From Lumbricus terrestris (taxonomy: Eukaryota; Annelida; Clitellata; Crassiclitellata; Lumbricidae), in the NCBI GenBank assembly GCA_949752735.1, contig OX457041.1, positions 29,538,900 to 29,602,899 on the forward strand: DNA of 64,000 nucleotides, written 5' to 3'. Position numbers and translations under genes: made by a program. Below are positions 47,904-61,451 of the stretch, piece after piece; the first letter of the stretch is position 1; each line of letters opens with the position of its first letter. The notes beneath the pieces were generated by a model. The model had not been told where the DNA came from. It searched no databases and saw only the letters and a list, made by a program, of their open reading frames with translations.

Positions 47904-48764
47904 TCCCGTCGTAAGACGGAGAAATCTTGATTCTTTGTGGCGAAGGCGAAGGTGATCGCAGTCTGCTTAACTTGAAAAGCCATTCTTCGACGCTGCATCA
48001 ATAGAGCTTAGAAGGACGATCCTGGCTTGACTGACTGACGGACGGACGCAGCATGCCACCGTCGGCGTCGTCCGTCGTCCAGGCAGCGTCTTCAGCAGTT
48101 GACTCGCTCCGGTCAGACCGATGGTGCATATAGGTTATAGGCCTCCCCTGCCGACCGTTGGAGGGGGCTGCCAGGGGCGTGTACGTCGGCGGCCGTTGAG
48201 TCGATTGTCCCCACTTCTTCCCCATGTAACGACCGACCGCATGATCATAACTTCTCATCAACGCCACGTTATAGGTGATCGCTATTATCGAAATTTACTG
48301 GCGTTTTTAATCGGGGGGACTAGAGGCGAACGACAGAAGCAACGAAGTCTGTACATAAGGTCTATACGAGTCGAGTCTATATTATTATTTTTTTCTCATT
48401 ATTTTCATTATTATTATTTTTTAAACAAAAATTGTCCTAAGGTACTTCATTCCCCCAGGGATTTATGGACTATTATTAATTGAAGAATGAACGTCTGTAT
48501 CTGGTGGGTCAGGCCTCGTCTTCAGGGTGTGAGGCAAAAGTAGGCTACCTTTGAAAGCGACCAGGTTTGTGGCGTTGAATATAAATGGACAGGCGTTGAA
48601 AAAGAAAGAAAGCTTCACGTCTGTCACCACTGATAGAAGAGATGCGGCTGCCAATTTCATTTATGAAGTCTGAGGCCGACGGGTTGAGCGGGCCCAATGT
48701 CTCTATGGCCACCGGCTGAAAGATGTAGGCCTACGAAGTGGGCAAGTCTCCGTATTTTTGTTCT
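47904..48764. other. Intergenic, no gene recognised
   Basis: GC-rich at 48000-48240 with open frames on both strands (about 90-120 codons) that show no known motif. AT-rich afterwards. Confidence 0.4.
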
Positions 48765-50025
48765 TTACGTTAGCGTTTCTGGTCACTCATCCAATCAGCA
48801 AACCTTCTGTCCTCGGTTCTCTCCTGTTCATTCTTTTTACCTTCCCACTCAGCAAACTCATTTCCTCATCATCTGCGGGTCATCATCTCTATGCCGACGA
48901 CACTCAATTATTCATATCTTCCCCCTCGCTCCTTCTCAGACGCACTAAATCAGCTACATAACACCATCACTCAAATTTGAACCTGGATGACCGCCAATCT
49001 GCTCTGCCTCTAACCCTTCAACCCCTCAAAAACAGAATTTCTCATCATTGGCCTACGCGAGCAATTAAAAAACTAGCCTATTCTCCTGACTTCTCAAACA
49101 GACCTAACTCTTCCGACTCCATACTCTTCTCCTGTTCGCAATCTTGGAATCATTTTCGATAAAACCTTACTTTTCCGACCACATCACCCAGCTATCGGCC
49201 CGCACCTGCTACATGCACACCCGTGACCTTCGTCGATTGCGCCACAAGACCGCCTGCACAATAGCCACTTCAATAGTTCACTCCAACCTCGACTACTGTT
49301 TTTCGCTCTTTCATAACATCGATTCTCTTCAAATTAAACGCCTCCAAACTATCCAGAATGCTCTTGCCCGCGCTGTCACCAAGACTCCCAAACATCACCA
49401 CATAACTCCTGTTCTCAAGTGTCTTCATTGGCTAAAAGTCCCTCAGCGCATCCATTACAAAATTGTTTCTCTAACCTACAACGCTCTTCAAACCTCTCAG
49501 CCCTCCTACATTCGCCAACTATTCACCATCCAACCGCCCAGGTCTACTCGCTCATCATCATATCTTACTCTCTCTCGGCCGCCAGTATCATCCTCTCTGA
49601 AATTCTGCAACCGCTCCTTAGTTTATGCTGCACCAGCTCTTTGGAACGAACTCCCAACAGACCTCCGTCTGTTCGCGCATCCTCATAATTATAGTTATCT
49701 ACCCAATCTCCCCTCCTAATTCAACATCTCCTCCACTTACACTCTTCTCTGCTGCTTTCCATTCACGACTGAAAACCGAACTATTCAACCTATCGTATCC
49801 AGCTTCTAATCAAGTTCCACGTAGGCTACCAACGACCACCATCACTGACAACCACCGTAGCATCACGCTGTCTCCTCGGCTTGACCTCCCGGATTTTGAC
49901 CTAGCACCGGAACGAAAAAGGTAGCTCTGGCTATCGCGAACTTGATTTGATATAGCGCCGGTGAATAGGCTGGTCTCCCTGACATGACTTTTGTGGGTGC
50001 TGAGAAATTCTCGAAGATTTACATT
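48765..50025 (+). mobile_element. CR1/L2-like LINE (family A), 5'-truncated, with 3' end
   Basis: This fragment carries the end of a non-LTR reverse transcriptase. The catalytic block reads [13 protein letters not shown] (about 48885-48920), preceded by SVLGSLLFILFT. A frameshift follows, then (49144-49719) DHITQLSARTCYMHTRDLRR, IATSIVHSNLDYC, RLQTIQNALARAVTKTPK, LKCLHWLKVPQRIHYKI, LTYNALQ and PALWNELPTDLR. The YADDTQ form is typical of CR1/L2/Jockey-group LINEs. The 3' end has gatatagcgccggtgaatagg ... tttgtgggtgctg and a (TTACA)n-like tail. At least two frameshifts make it inactive. Confidence 0.88.
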
Positions 50026-51111
50026 ACATTAGCTTACACCACATTACATGATCCCCAATTGGCGTAGTAGACCCTGTGCGGCTGTGCCCCAGCGTTTCTA
50101 GCGCAACCGCAGTGAAACTGCATCTTGCCTGGAGTTCCGAGTATTTGAACTTTTTCCTAGCAGCGGAAATATAATAATAATTATTATTAAATAAATATGT
50201 AACGCACGCACGGTCACACCGAAATGTGAATCTGAGGGCTGAGGCGCGGATAACAGTGGTGCCCATAGACATCTTGCATTTACTATGATGCTATGGCGGT
50301 GCCATCTAGGGAATGCTGCTACGTGGCTATGCATCACCCCTATACCTATTCTTAGATGCATCATTTGAAACGGTTGGGCTTGTTTTACGGTGGACACTAC
50401 TGGATTTTTTGCGTACACTTCATCAGATTCTATGGTCGACCGCGGTTGTTAACGTTAGACGGGCAGTAAACACAAGTAAGGAAACTACGCACATATTATG
50501 ACATTTTTGTCCGGTTTAGTAGTTGTAACAATCTTTTACCGCTTAGCGGTTGCTGTTTTAAGGTTTTGAAAATAATATTATGTTCGTAAAGGTTATGGAT
50601 ATAATCAGTTTCGCATGCATTTGACGCAGTTGCTAAGGTCATAAGTTAAAGATCCATCGTTTTGTAGCGCAGCCATATTTGTTTACTGTACTTAACCGGC
50701 TAAATCCATTTTGCTATGACATTAGAATAAAGGCTAGGAAAAAATAAACGTGTAAAGGTGAGCTATGTTTTAAAATGTGAATTCCTTTACATGCAGCCAC
50801 TGTTAATCTCCGTATTTTACGGAGGTAAGCAATTATTTATTGCGTTTAAAACCAATTATGTGTATTATATTTAGGGCTATTATTCTCACAAGTGCATTCA
50901 GCTCTCCAGTCTGAGGCCTATCAGTTGCATGTCCACAGATATGGGATCTAGATGACTTCATTTATTTAGCTGCATTGAAAATTTCTTGAAATTTGTAGAA
51001 GTTTTATGAAGGAAACAGAGAAGTTGTGTTACCTTCATGCATCACTACATGCTGCTTGTTTCTTTTGTTTAAAACTTACCTCATATGTTGTCTTCAATCA
51101 TTACTCTGCAG
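50026..51111. other. Intergenic, no gene recognised
   Basis: No supported feature. The frames present are short. Confidence 0.4.
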
Positions 51112-52258
51112 ATATGTTCCACATGGTTCTGTCCTCGGGCCCCTCTTGTTCATTCTCTACACCACTCCACTCATCTCTCTCATAAAAGCATCCACAGTCG
51201 ACCATCATCTATATGCTGACGACACCCAATTATTCATCTCTTTCTCTCCAAGCAGCTTCTCTGACTCCATAGATAATCTTCTCTGTGTGGTCACCCAAAT
51301 AACCTCCTGTATGACCTCAAATTTCCTGTGTCTGGACCCCTCCAAAACTGAATTTATTCTTATAGGCCTTGGTGAGCAACTCAAGAAAATCCCAGATCCT
51401 TCTATATCCATCAACCTTGACTCTGCATCCACCCATACATTTATTCCAAATTCTCCTGTCAGAAACCTGGGTGTTTTTTTTAATCAAAACTTGAGCTTCT
51501 CTGATCACATCACCCATCTCTCACGCTCTAGCTTCATGCATATCCGCGACCTTCACAGAATCCACCCTATGCTTGACTTCAAAACTACATCCACAATCGC
51601 CACATCTATAGTTCATGGGAAACTTGACTACTGCAACTCTCTTCTAAACATTGATATAATTCAAATTAACCGCCTCCAAGCTATCCAGAATGCCCTCACC
51701 TGTGCAGTCACTAAAACCCCCAAATGTCACCACGTCGAATACAGAGTCCTCTCACTCACAATGCACTTCAATCATCCCAGCTGTTCTACCGTTGTCAGTT
51801 GTTCACCATCCAGCCACTTCGTTCAACACGCTCCTCATCCTCCATTACACTGCTCCGCCCTCCCATCACTTCATCTCTGAAATTCGCAAACCGCTCCATA
51901 GCCATTGCCGTTCCACTTCTTTGGAACAAACTCCCGCCAACACTACATCAAACTTCCGACCCATCATGCGAGCTCACCAAAACTCCACCTCTCGCTATCT
52001 CCCCACAGGTCTTTCACTTAAAACTGAAAACATTGCTATTTCACAAATCCTATCCTATTCTTCCTCTTCTCCTCACATCCCTCGTCATTTTAACTCTAAA
52101 CATCACCCACCTTAGACGTACGTCTGTCTGCCTGCCTGACCCTCTGGACTTGACCCGCTGCGTATCGATTTTGTTTTGATTAAGCGCCTGTGAATAAGTT
52201 GGTTCCCGCGACTTCGCTTTTGTGGGCGCTGTAGAAGTCTCAAGATTACGATTGTAAC
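51112..52258 (+). mobile_element. CR1/L2-like LINE (family A), second copy, 5'-truncated
   Basis: It reads [19 protein letters not shown], then [95 protein letters not shown]. An internal deletion then removes most of the LHWLKV segment present in the first copy and shifts the frame. The C-terminal LLWNKLPPTLHQ part follows in frame 51724-52179. The 3' end (52150-52258) has aagcgcctgtgaataagttgg ... tttgtgggcgctgtag and gattacgatt. The core is open for about 250 codons, yet the deletion inactivates it. Confidence 0.88.
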
Positions 52259-55200
52259 GATATGATGCTGTTTAAGTCATGCACACATGTGCATATGAAT
52301 TTAGTAATTGACCTTCCATGGAATACTAAGGTGCTCTAGAGGTCTTTTCATCCAAGTATTCCAGTGGGGTTAGCAAGTGACTACCAGTGTGAGTTTCTGT
52401 TAAAGATAAAATGTCTACCTTCAACCAAGAGATTGTTCATAACCAGGGTGTTTTGTAAAAGCATATCAAGAAGTGTATTGCCATTATCTTTAACTTCTAC
52501 TAGCATAATTATGGGCTGCATTCCCAAGGTTGGCCAAATCTCCGAGTAAATACAGGATGTACTCCACTGGTTCACTTACTCACAGCACATTGTTTACCGA
52601 ATTTTTGTTTTGGTCCGGCGCTGTATTGAGGGTTTAGCCCTTCTAGACTTGAATGAGCTCTGGTGCTCCGCCATACACGTCCAGTGCCACTGCTCTATTC
52701 ACTCAGCTGCACAAGTGGAACTTAATGTTCCCCCACTCGTGGACTGGGCACGCTCGTGACTAGGCAACCTTGAATGGGCGCTATGCCAAATTGCTGTAAT
52801 AAATGTTGTCAGTACTTAAGGCATAAGTCAGCATCGTGGGTTACATTCGAAGCTGTTGGACTGTGCTTGAATCTGGATTCTGATGAGCGAACCAGGGTTA
52901 ATGAATATATCAAGGAGTGATATATCAGCAAGTAGAAAATTACCATGGAATTATTAAAAATGTTTAGGTGTTTGAGTAATGGAGCAAGAGGAGTTCATGG
53001 TTAGAATTAAGGAAATAAATACTTAATAGCAATGGAAAATAATCAATAGAATGAGCTGCTTTTGGCCAGTAGCATGCCAAGAGGCAGAGGAGTGTTTCGC
53101 CCGGGTGACACCTGTCCAGGCACAGCAAAAAAGGGTTGAAGAGAGATTAAAAAAAGAGTAAATGTTGAATAAAAATTACGAAAGTAGGAGAGAATGGAAA
53201 AATGATAGAAATGAAGGATGGCAAGAATGCAAGCATCGCTGAAGTCGATTTGACCTCCGTTGACTGTTGCCCTAAACCTCCGTTGGGATGCTCTCACTAT
53301 GGTAGGTCAACGTTAAGCAATATTTGGCAATGCTGTCCATTGAAAAAGATGGCTGAAACAATTAATTTTGATGATGACCTCCATGACTTTTTTAGCCATT
53401 AAAGCTCGCAAGGTAACGTTAACAGCATGATGATAATATGGTAACTATAACACAAGATTTTATTGTATAGGTCTTAGCCAGTTATTGTTGAAATCGGTAA
53501 ATTCTTTCTTTTTTCTCTTCTTGATAGAACCTACATGTATTGTCAGAAGAAAGACTACTAAATGTAGGATGATGAAAGGGGTTTTTTTTAGGTAAAAAGG
53601 TAAATTTTAGAAGAAAATCTGTGGAAATGGCCGTAGCTCTTACAAATATTGTTATGTTTTAATTAATCTTTTGAGCTGTTCGCTCAGGCTGGTAAGGCTG
53701 CCTTCTGTATGAAATATGGCAAAAACCAATCACTGTATGTTCAAAGTTAAATAAATTGAAAATGGCCATAGCTCCTCTAGCTGAACGTTGTTTTATTTGG
53801 TTGATACTGAGTTATGGCAGTTCCTTTCTTTTTGGTTTTGTGACCTTGACATGGCTTTGGGTTAACCTAATGAATAATCTGGCACAAAATTTGCCTGTGT
53901 AAAAAATAATTTGTATAACACGCCCACGAGTATACCACTCGGGTAGGGTGCGTGGTTTGTAAAACTTTGTATAACCCGTGTGTTATATTTGCGAAAATAC
54001 GGTAAATATCATTGTTATTTACACAAGCGTCTTCTGCGGAGCTCAGAATTTAATACCTAATAGTTTTCATTATCCAGTACAGCTTCTAATGAAATGCACT
54101 GCTGTGTTTTCTGGCCCTGTATTCCAGTAGTTCTTCTAAATACAAACCAGAGACATTCCATAGATTCATTTTTTGCATGTTTCAGGAAACACTCCACACT
54201 GTCCACAGGGTCCACATAGATTTGTTGTATGGTTTCAAGCACTTAGCATTGGCGTTTGATTGCTGCAAATGGCTGCACACTCTTCCATCCATTTTCCAGC
54301 GATCTGCGGTGATGAGATGCAGACAGTTTCCAAGCTCTGGTGGGGTGGAACTGACAGAGAATGACTCCCACTTTTGTCAGACTACCATTAAACTAGCATC
54401 TTTGCTGGCTGTCTAGTTCCAACCAACACTAGTTGATAGACCTTTTAAGTTTTAATGTTTTAGCCACATTAGTGTTGTATGATAGCAAACTGTTATGAGT
54501 GAAAACGGTTAAAAGTTGATTGAGCCATTTAAGCACACTGACTGTCTAGCTGCTGGACACCAAAACAGTCCAATATCACAGAGCAGTTTATTTCTACACA
54601 TGAACTCTGTAGTCACTTTGATATCAGCCGTTGTTAATAAGATATGTTAATAGTGTTGACGACAAATGGGTTGAACCCCCAAAGGTGTTGCCATTTATGA
54701 TTTAGTTGTTAATCAGTGAGTTGCTAATCGGTGAGTTGTTAATCAGTGAGTTGTTAATCAGTGAGTTGCTAATCAGTGAGTTTTTAATCAGTGAGTTTTT
54801 AATCAGTGCAGTTTTCTATTGAGTTGCCAGAAGTCCTTGGCTGTAATGTATCAGAAACAGTACAGTTAACTGTCTCAAGATTGGACGTACATCTTGAGAG
54901 TGTGACTTTATGCTCCGAGTGTTCTGAGAATCACTGTAAATTTGGCTAGTAAGGTCTAAACGTATAAGTTTTTTGTTGGACTGGCTGTGCACTGCCTGTA
55001 ACGTTTACTAATTTCGGACTGCATTTTAAAGAGTTATGCGTCATGTGCCAGTGTTCTGATTTACCATTTGCTTTCAGTTTTGTTAAGGTATATGCACAAT
55101 AATGGTTGGAGTGCTATGCTGTCAATCAAAAGGTTGAGGATTAAATTCCCTCTAAGTTTGGATTGAATGATAGAATGGGTTGAAGACCATTCTGTTTGAC

Positions 55201-58200
55201 CGTGATATTGTATGTAATTAGGTGGGGAGTGCTTCTGTTGAGTTTTCTGAAGATGGATGATATAAATAAGCAGTTGCCATTACGCTTAGAATTGCAATTA
55301 GGGTAAAGGTTATTGGTAATAAAGTCCGCTTGCCAAAACGTATAACCACATTGGACTGCAATTAATTATTCAATATTTATTGATTTCAAATATAGATCTT
55401 TCTAAAGTAGGTCAGATTTCTGTTCAGCTTATATTGTTTTATTTATATAGTTATTGTGCTATTCATTTTCAAGTAATGGGCATACTTAATTTGAAAATTT
55501 TGCTTAGTGGCATGATATATTTCCAGAGTTTAAATTTCTCTTAAATTGTGGGATTACCTCAGAGTCTGCAGTGTATTTGACCAAGAGGCATCCTCGTATG
55601 AATCTGGTGAGAATGTAGAACCTTAGTATTGATTTTGATATAAACAAATTACTTTTAAAAATTACAGTGCAACTTCTTCAAGGTTTGATGGCTGACATCA
55701 AATTATAAACTTAAACTCAGGGCTCCTCATTGGTTGCCAGAAATTTCAAAACGTTTGTATATGTAAAAGATAAATTAGGTTGTGGATTTACAGTCTTCAA
55801 ATACATTTTTATTGATTATTTTGGTTACTTATATAAATGTATTTTCACATCCTGAAATGCGATTTCAGCCTCAGGGTAATTTATAGTAATTTTAGAGTTA
55901 CTATAGAAATATTAAAAATTTGAGATTTTTATTTTAACTTTTTTGTTTGTTTTCCTTAGTCGAAATAGATCATCAATAAATCTTTAATGTTTTCAAATAC
56001 CAGATCAGGATTTACTTGTTATTAGTAGGGGCATATGATAACAAGTTAAGCAAGAGTCAGTTTTCTTACAACTGTTGACACACTGTTAGGCACTTATCCA
56101 ACCCAGTGTTCCTCATTTTACCATCACCCCTATAGAGAGTAGGATCAGTCAACCGTCAAGGTTTGTGGATATCTAGTCCTTGCTCTTCTGCTCTTCATGC
56201 CTGTGTGCTACCATTCAACCAGCACCCTGCCCCAGTCCTGTGTACTACCATTCAACCAGCACCCTGCCCCAGTTGCCCAAGTGACAGAGCTTTATTAGAG
56301 CTCAGACAATGTATCTATCGTCATGGCTGCTACGGTACTTTCGAGTGCAAGAAGACTTATGGGAAATGTACATTAACGCACAAACGGCTTTCTGGAAACT
56401 GGAGATAAATTCCTGTGAGTGGAATGAGCCGTAATTGTCTAAGGCCATTTCTGCTATACATATATTCACACATGCTGCATTGCCTTGGCAACCGTTTCTC
56501 CTTAACACTGAATTAGCAGACGTAAACAAAGTGGAAGCAGAAGGAATTGGTTAACTCTGCTGTCTCATATTTACAGGATATGTCATTTGATGTGTGTTTT
56601 CCATAATTTTTCATGTGCTCGAAAGTACTGTGGCTAGCATGACTCTGAACTCTAATTTAGGCTTCATCATTTTGGCAAACAGATATTTGTATGAGTATGA
56701 TACAAGGTCATGGTGTCTTGCTTAGTCTGGCAGAAGACCTAACTGTCAGGTTGCAAGTGGCAGTTGGAATGCATTTTTGTCGACTAAATATTCTAATTGT
56801 ATTTTGGCCACATTGATGCTTGCCAGTTGTACTGTGAAGGTCATAAATTGGATATTTTGGCAAACAACTGACAGACGTGACAAATGTTTCTGTGATATTT
56901 TCATATATACTGGTTACCTGTTGTTTCCATTTGACTTCAGGGTACTTTATGGTGCTCAGCTTAGGATTGAATAAATTTGCCAGTTATTTATTGTATCTTA
57001 TACAATACATATGCAGCCAGGTCAATAATTTTGTGGTAGGATTTTGTACAGTTATGAGAGATGCTAAAGGACATCACATGTATAATATTATGATTCCTTA
57101 CAATTCTTGTCAGTGTTGGAGCTTGTTACTTGGTACACATAACATTATTTCTGATTCAGTGAACTATGGGAATCTCAGACAGAATTATTACTAATGATTA
57201 TTACATTTAATTATATTTATAGCATACTGCAGATAGATCCCAGATCACTGTGATATCTGAGGTGCAGCTACATAAAACATTGAAGAAATGTTTGGCACTG
57301 TAGGGTGAAGGTGGAACAAGCAGAAGTGGTGACCTGATTTATTGTTTGTAGACTTTGTGGATAGGCCCAATGGCCCATGCAAAGCTGTTGATGGGCCCAG
57401 CCCAGATGGGATACGTAGGCCCATAAATTTCATGATGCTCATGAAGTATTTTGGTAATTGATCATTGCTGATTTACTTTTCTTGCAAGATGTGTATAACA
57501 CAGGTCCTCCATCCTCACTTCACGTGTGAAACTGGACGTTTAAAAGCGTTTAGATTTCAATGGAGACAACATAGTGAAGCATTAGAAATATTTGGGACAG
57601 TTCTATTCATTTAAATTATTTATGTACAACATGTATGTTTTTTGGCATTGATCTTTATGCCAAAGGATCCCCTTTGATTCTCTATCAGGGAAAATGACCT
57701 TCTTCTATTTTGGCCTGGTTGTGGGAGATGGAAATACGGCCAAGACCAAAAATGAGGAAATACTTTTTGGAGATGGTCTGAACCACTGTAGCCGCTGCTT
57801 CTTCCTCTGAACCTACAGTGCTGTTTGCTGTAATACTCCAACAGATGTCTGTTTTATATTGCCATCGATGCATATTGCACGGTGACTGTTTAAAGAGAAG
57901 CTGAGACCAATCAATGTTTATCTCTCTGTCATCATTAACATCATATCCTGTAAGCAAAATTGTCTGCTTGTCTTTGTTTTTTTGGTGGATCAATAAACCA
58001 ATTGAATTGAATTGAAAAAAATATGATCCTCATTGTCATCATAATCATCATTGTTGTCTTCATCATCATCATTTTGTTATCATAAAACATTATAATGGTG
58101 TCAGCATTATTACATCAGTGGCTACGAACAAAAGCAAACATTTCGGTGGGATTTTATTGGTATTTCTATTAACTGCAGTTTATAGACTGTCAATTTTGCA

Positions 58201-58279
58201 CAGTTGTATTCAGAGTGGACGTAAAATATACTGAGGGAATGATATTTATGACAACAAATGGCTTTGTGGATGTTGTTGG
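52259..58279. other. Long T-rich stretch with no recognised gene or transposon
   Basis: No open frame above 105 codons and none with a recognised motif. It contains small tandem arrays only: 15-bp units at about 54702-54812 and a 41-bp duplication at about 56210-56280. A sequence caataaaccaattgaattga at 57990-58010 contains AATAAA but no gene leads to it. This may be intron or UTR of a gene outside the window. Confidence 0.4.
54702..54812. repeat. 15-bp tandem array, about seven copies
   Basis: Units of ttgttaatcagtgag with variants (ttgctaatcggtgag, tttttaatcagtgag). Confidence 0.88.
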
Positions 58280-58570
58280 ATTGATAGAAGGATGATGGTT
58301 GGATTGAATTGATTGGAGGAGGATGGTTGGATTCAATTGATTGGATGATGGTTGGATTGAATTGATTGGATGATGATGGTTGGATTTAATTGATTCGAAG
58401 GATGATGGTTGGATTCAATTGATTGGATGATGATGGTTGGATTCAATTGATTGGATGATGATGGTTGGATTCAATTGATTGGAGGATGATGGTTATATTC
58501 AATTGATTGGATGATCATGGTTGGATTCAATTGATTGGATGATGATGGTTGGATCCAATTGATTCCAAGG
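58280..58570. repeat. 28-bp minisatellite, about ten copies
   Basis: The unit is ggatgatgatggttggattc followed by aattgatt, with length variants in the first copies. Confidence 0.9.
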
Positions 58571-59200
58571 AGGAGGTTGATTAGGTTTTGGCTGGGTTTA
58601 ATATTTAATTTGCCAGCAGCTGTTGAGTGTTTAGTTGATGTATTGGTGGCCGGGTGGGGGCTGGGGGGATACAGGTGGAGCTTCAACCTTGAGTGATCAT
58701 GGACTATATTGGCTGGTGTTGCCGGTACAGGCATATGCTTGTTTAAGCATTTTTTGCTAGGGCTTGGGAAGCAATGCATACAGGTACTGGTTTTATATGT
58801 GTTCACTCTAAGTATGCATATATACATAATGCTGTACAGAATATGCATGGGTTATAGTGTTTGAACACATGCACGCTGAATCGCTGATATATTTTTGTAT
58901 GCTGTATGCAGTTAGTGTTGTTAATATATGTTTTTTCCAAACTTATTCTTATGTCTATTAATATCTCTATAAATCTGATTTTAATTTGATTATCATTTTA
59001 TATTGGCCTTATAGATTCCTGTGTTTGCGAGGTTAAGCAAAAATGGTGCCATTGGGATTCATTGCATTCGACGGTTTTATATACAAATGTGTTTAAGAGG
59101 TGCTGTGATTAACTTGTCCATAGTTAGTGGGCCTGCATTGCGCCCATAATACTGTTTGTGCTCATAAATGCTGTTTGTGCCATAAGTGCAATGATGCGGG

Positions 59201-60415
59201 CAGGGCCTGGGACAGGGGGGCCACTGGGGCCTTTTGGCCCCAGGTCTCACTTAACAAAGGGCCTCGGAATTTCGGAATTACGAACTTATTTATAATAAAT
59301 AACTCCTTAATTCCCCATTTCAATAAATAATTTATTGAAATAGGGAATTACGGAATTAAGGAGTTATTCACTGAAATGTAGCATTCATTATGCAAATTCT
59401 AATTATTTCGTGACGAAATCGTTGACGTTAAATAATTGCAAAGTGTAATTTTTTCGTAAATCTGTTATTAGTTGTAAAATTGAAAAGTTGTCAACGCTCA
59501 ACAGTATAAACTCTATCGTAACTCGTTACTCGTAGGCCCTAAGTCACAAGTCAAACAATCAAACCTAAAAAATGTTTTAATATTCATGAATATAATTATT
59601 GTTTTTATCATCGGATGTGTTTCTTAAACAGTACAATATATATATTCTTACTTCTTTAGTCAATTAGAGCGGTTGTGTAGCCAGGATTTGGAGTTTGGGG
59701 TAGTGTAGAAAATGAATGGGCCCTGGGATTGTGGACGCATTCGAGCGGAACGAGTGCACGATTAGGGGGTTTGTTTTTAGCTTTTGAAATTGATATCTCA
59801 TTTACATGTACATTAATTCATTAACAATATCAGTCAATTTGACTAAATTGACCACATTGTCAATTTTATTGAAAAAATGGCAAATATTCCTCTCGGGTCC
59901 TAACTATTAGTCTATTATATTATAGAAAAATATTATTTTAATCTAATCTCTTACAGAAAGATGAAGAGATCATTCGAAAGTGGACATGAGAAACAAAAGA
60001 AATTGGCTCGACAAAAGGAAGCTACTTCAGCAAGCAAAAAATTCTAAATTTCGTTTCACATCCTGATAATAACAATAGGCTCAGGCCGCTCAGCCAGACT
60101 GAAGATTTTCGAGAAATAAATTAATCCCAAATAGAAAGTACCCTCCAAGAGACTTCGACAACTGTAACAACTGTGACTGACAGAGAATGGAGTTTTGAAC
60201 CAAGAAAATGTGAAATGATTGGACAGCATTTAACAATAATTGTCAATGAATCAGATATTCAAATAATTTTCTTTTTAAATCCTTCAGATATTATGAGACA
60301 TGTTGACACTGGAGCAGGATCTCATAGCAATCCAGAATTTCGACGTAGATTCTTGAGTGAGAAGGCCTTGAAATTAGTTGTGGCCCTAGGCCTCCAAATC
60401 CTGTCCTAGGCTCTG
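59201..60415 (+). mobile_element. hAT element, 1215 bp, internally deleted, with TIRs and 8-bp TSD
   Basis: The left end cagggcctgggacagg and the right end, reverse-complemented, cagagcctaggacagg match at 14 of 16 positions, and similarity continues inwards. The 8-bp direct repeat gatgcggg lies exactly outside both ends (59193-59200 and 60416-60423). The plus strand keeps a remnant of a hAT-type transposase N-terminus from 59960, of the kind annotated as ZMYM1-like. About 59297-59375 holds an internal inverted repeat (aataactccttaattcc). It is a deletion derivative of an autonomous copy. Confidence 0.92.
59960..60410 (+). pseudogene. hAT transposase N-terminal remnant (ZMYM1-like)
   Basis: The ATG at 59960 starts MKRSFESGHEKQKKLARQKE, the basic N-terminal signature (K-R-x-x-S-G-x-x-K-x-K) seen in many hAT/ZMYM1-like transposases. 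A stop interrupts the frame after 28 codons (60044-60046). A second open stretch (about 60173-60409) continues in a shifted frame and runs into the right TIR. The catalytic core is missing, deleted with the element's middle. It has no function of its own. Confidence 0.6.
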
Positions 60416-60423
60416 GATGCGGG

Positions 60424-61289
60424 CAACAATTGATCGCATAGGTTAAGTCGGAGAGGTAAGACTTTATGCTTATAATATGAGTCCTGAGATTTGAAGAAGT
60501 GAAAGGTGTGGTCAAAGAATCTTTCGACTGATGTGCTAACTTGTGTGCTGGCTTGTCAGAAGGACATCTTTTTCACCTTCACTGCAGCTTGTGATGGTAC
60601 CCCAAGCAGTGCTGAAAGGGTGGAAGGTGACAAGGGTTGAGCCTGATGTTATAAGCAATTCTCTGGGTTTGCCATTCTGATAACAACAGTGCCAATCTAC
60701 CATTCATATGAAAGTATGGGCATGTTCTATATCCATACACTGCTGGTTTGTACTCTTGTTGACCTCTTTGTAAGTTTATGTGTCTGACTGTCTGTGAGCA
60801 AATTGGAACTTGATGAGATCTGTATGCAGACAACAATGGCATTATCTGCATGATTGTTCAGCAGACTCCTTTCTGTGTCGCTCTTTGTTTCTGCCTTTCC
60901 AAACCTATATCCATTACCTCTCTCTCGATCCTCTGTTGTATCTCATCTAAATAGACAGTGGTCTACATCCAGACCTAAATCTACTATTACACAGTTTACT
61001 GCAATCATAGAATGAATTTTTGTATGTGTAATAAAACCGTTTGTGCATTCAACCTTCTCCACGATCGTTGTTATTCTGTCCATGTATGTATAGGCCTATC
61101 TGGTCCTCTGCTTTCCTAAATCGATGTGGCTCAACGCTCTAAGTTCTAACGCATTAGACTGTACTTCTGGGAAGAGTCTATCATCAGACTGGTTACATAC
61201 AGCTCAAGAAACATTCTCAAGCCATCTTAAGAGGCACTGACCATTAGATTATCATGCTAAGTGTCTTTGAAAGCGCTCTATAAATATCC
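60424..61289. other. Intergenic, no gene recognised
   Basis: No supported feature. A gaaagcgctctataaatat sequence at about 61270 resembles an L2-type LINE 3' end. Confidence 0.4.
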
Positions 61290-61450
61290 AGATGCATACG
61301 TGCATGCATATGTACATACATACAATGTGCATTGTACATGCATATGTACATGTGTACATGAACATGTACATACTTACATGCATATGTACATGTGTACATG
61401 AACATGTACATACTTACATGCATATGTACATACTTACATGCATGTGTACA
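61290..61450. repeat. Palindromic tandem repeat, about 40-bp unit
   Basis: Units of acatgcatatgtacatgtgt with acatgaacatgtacatactt follow each other. It abuts the putative end of the transposon to the right. Confidence 0.85.
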
Positions 61451-61451
61451 T

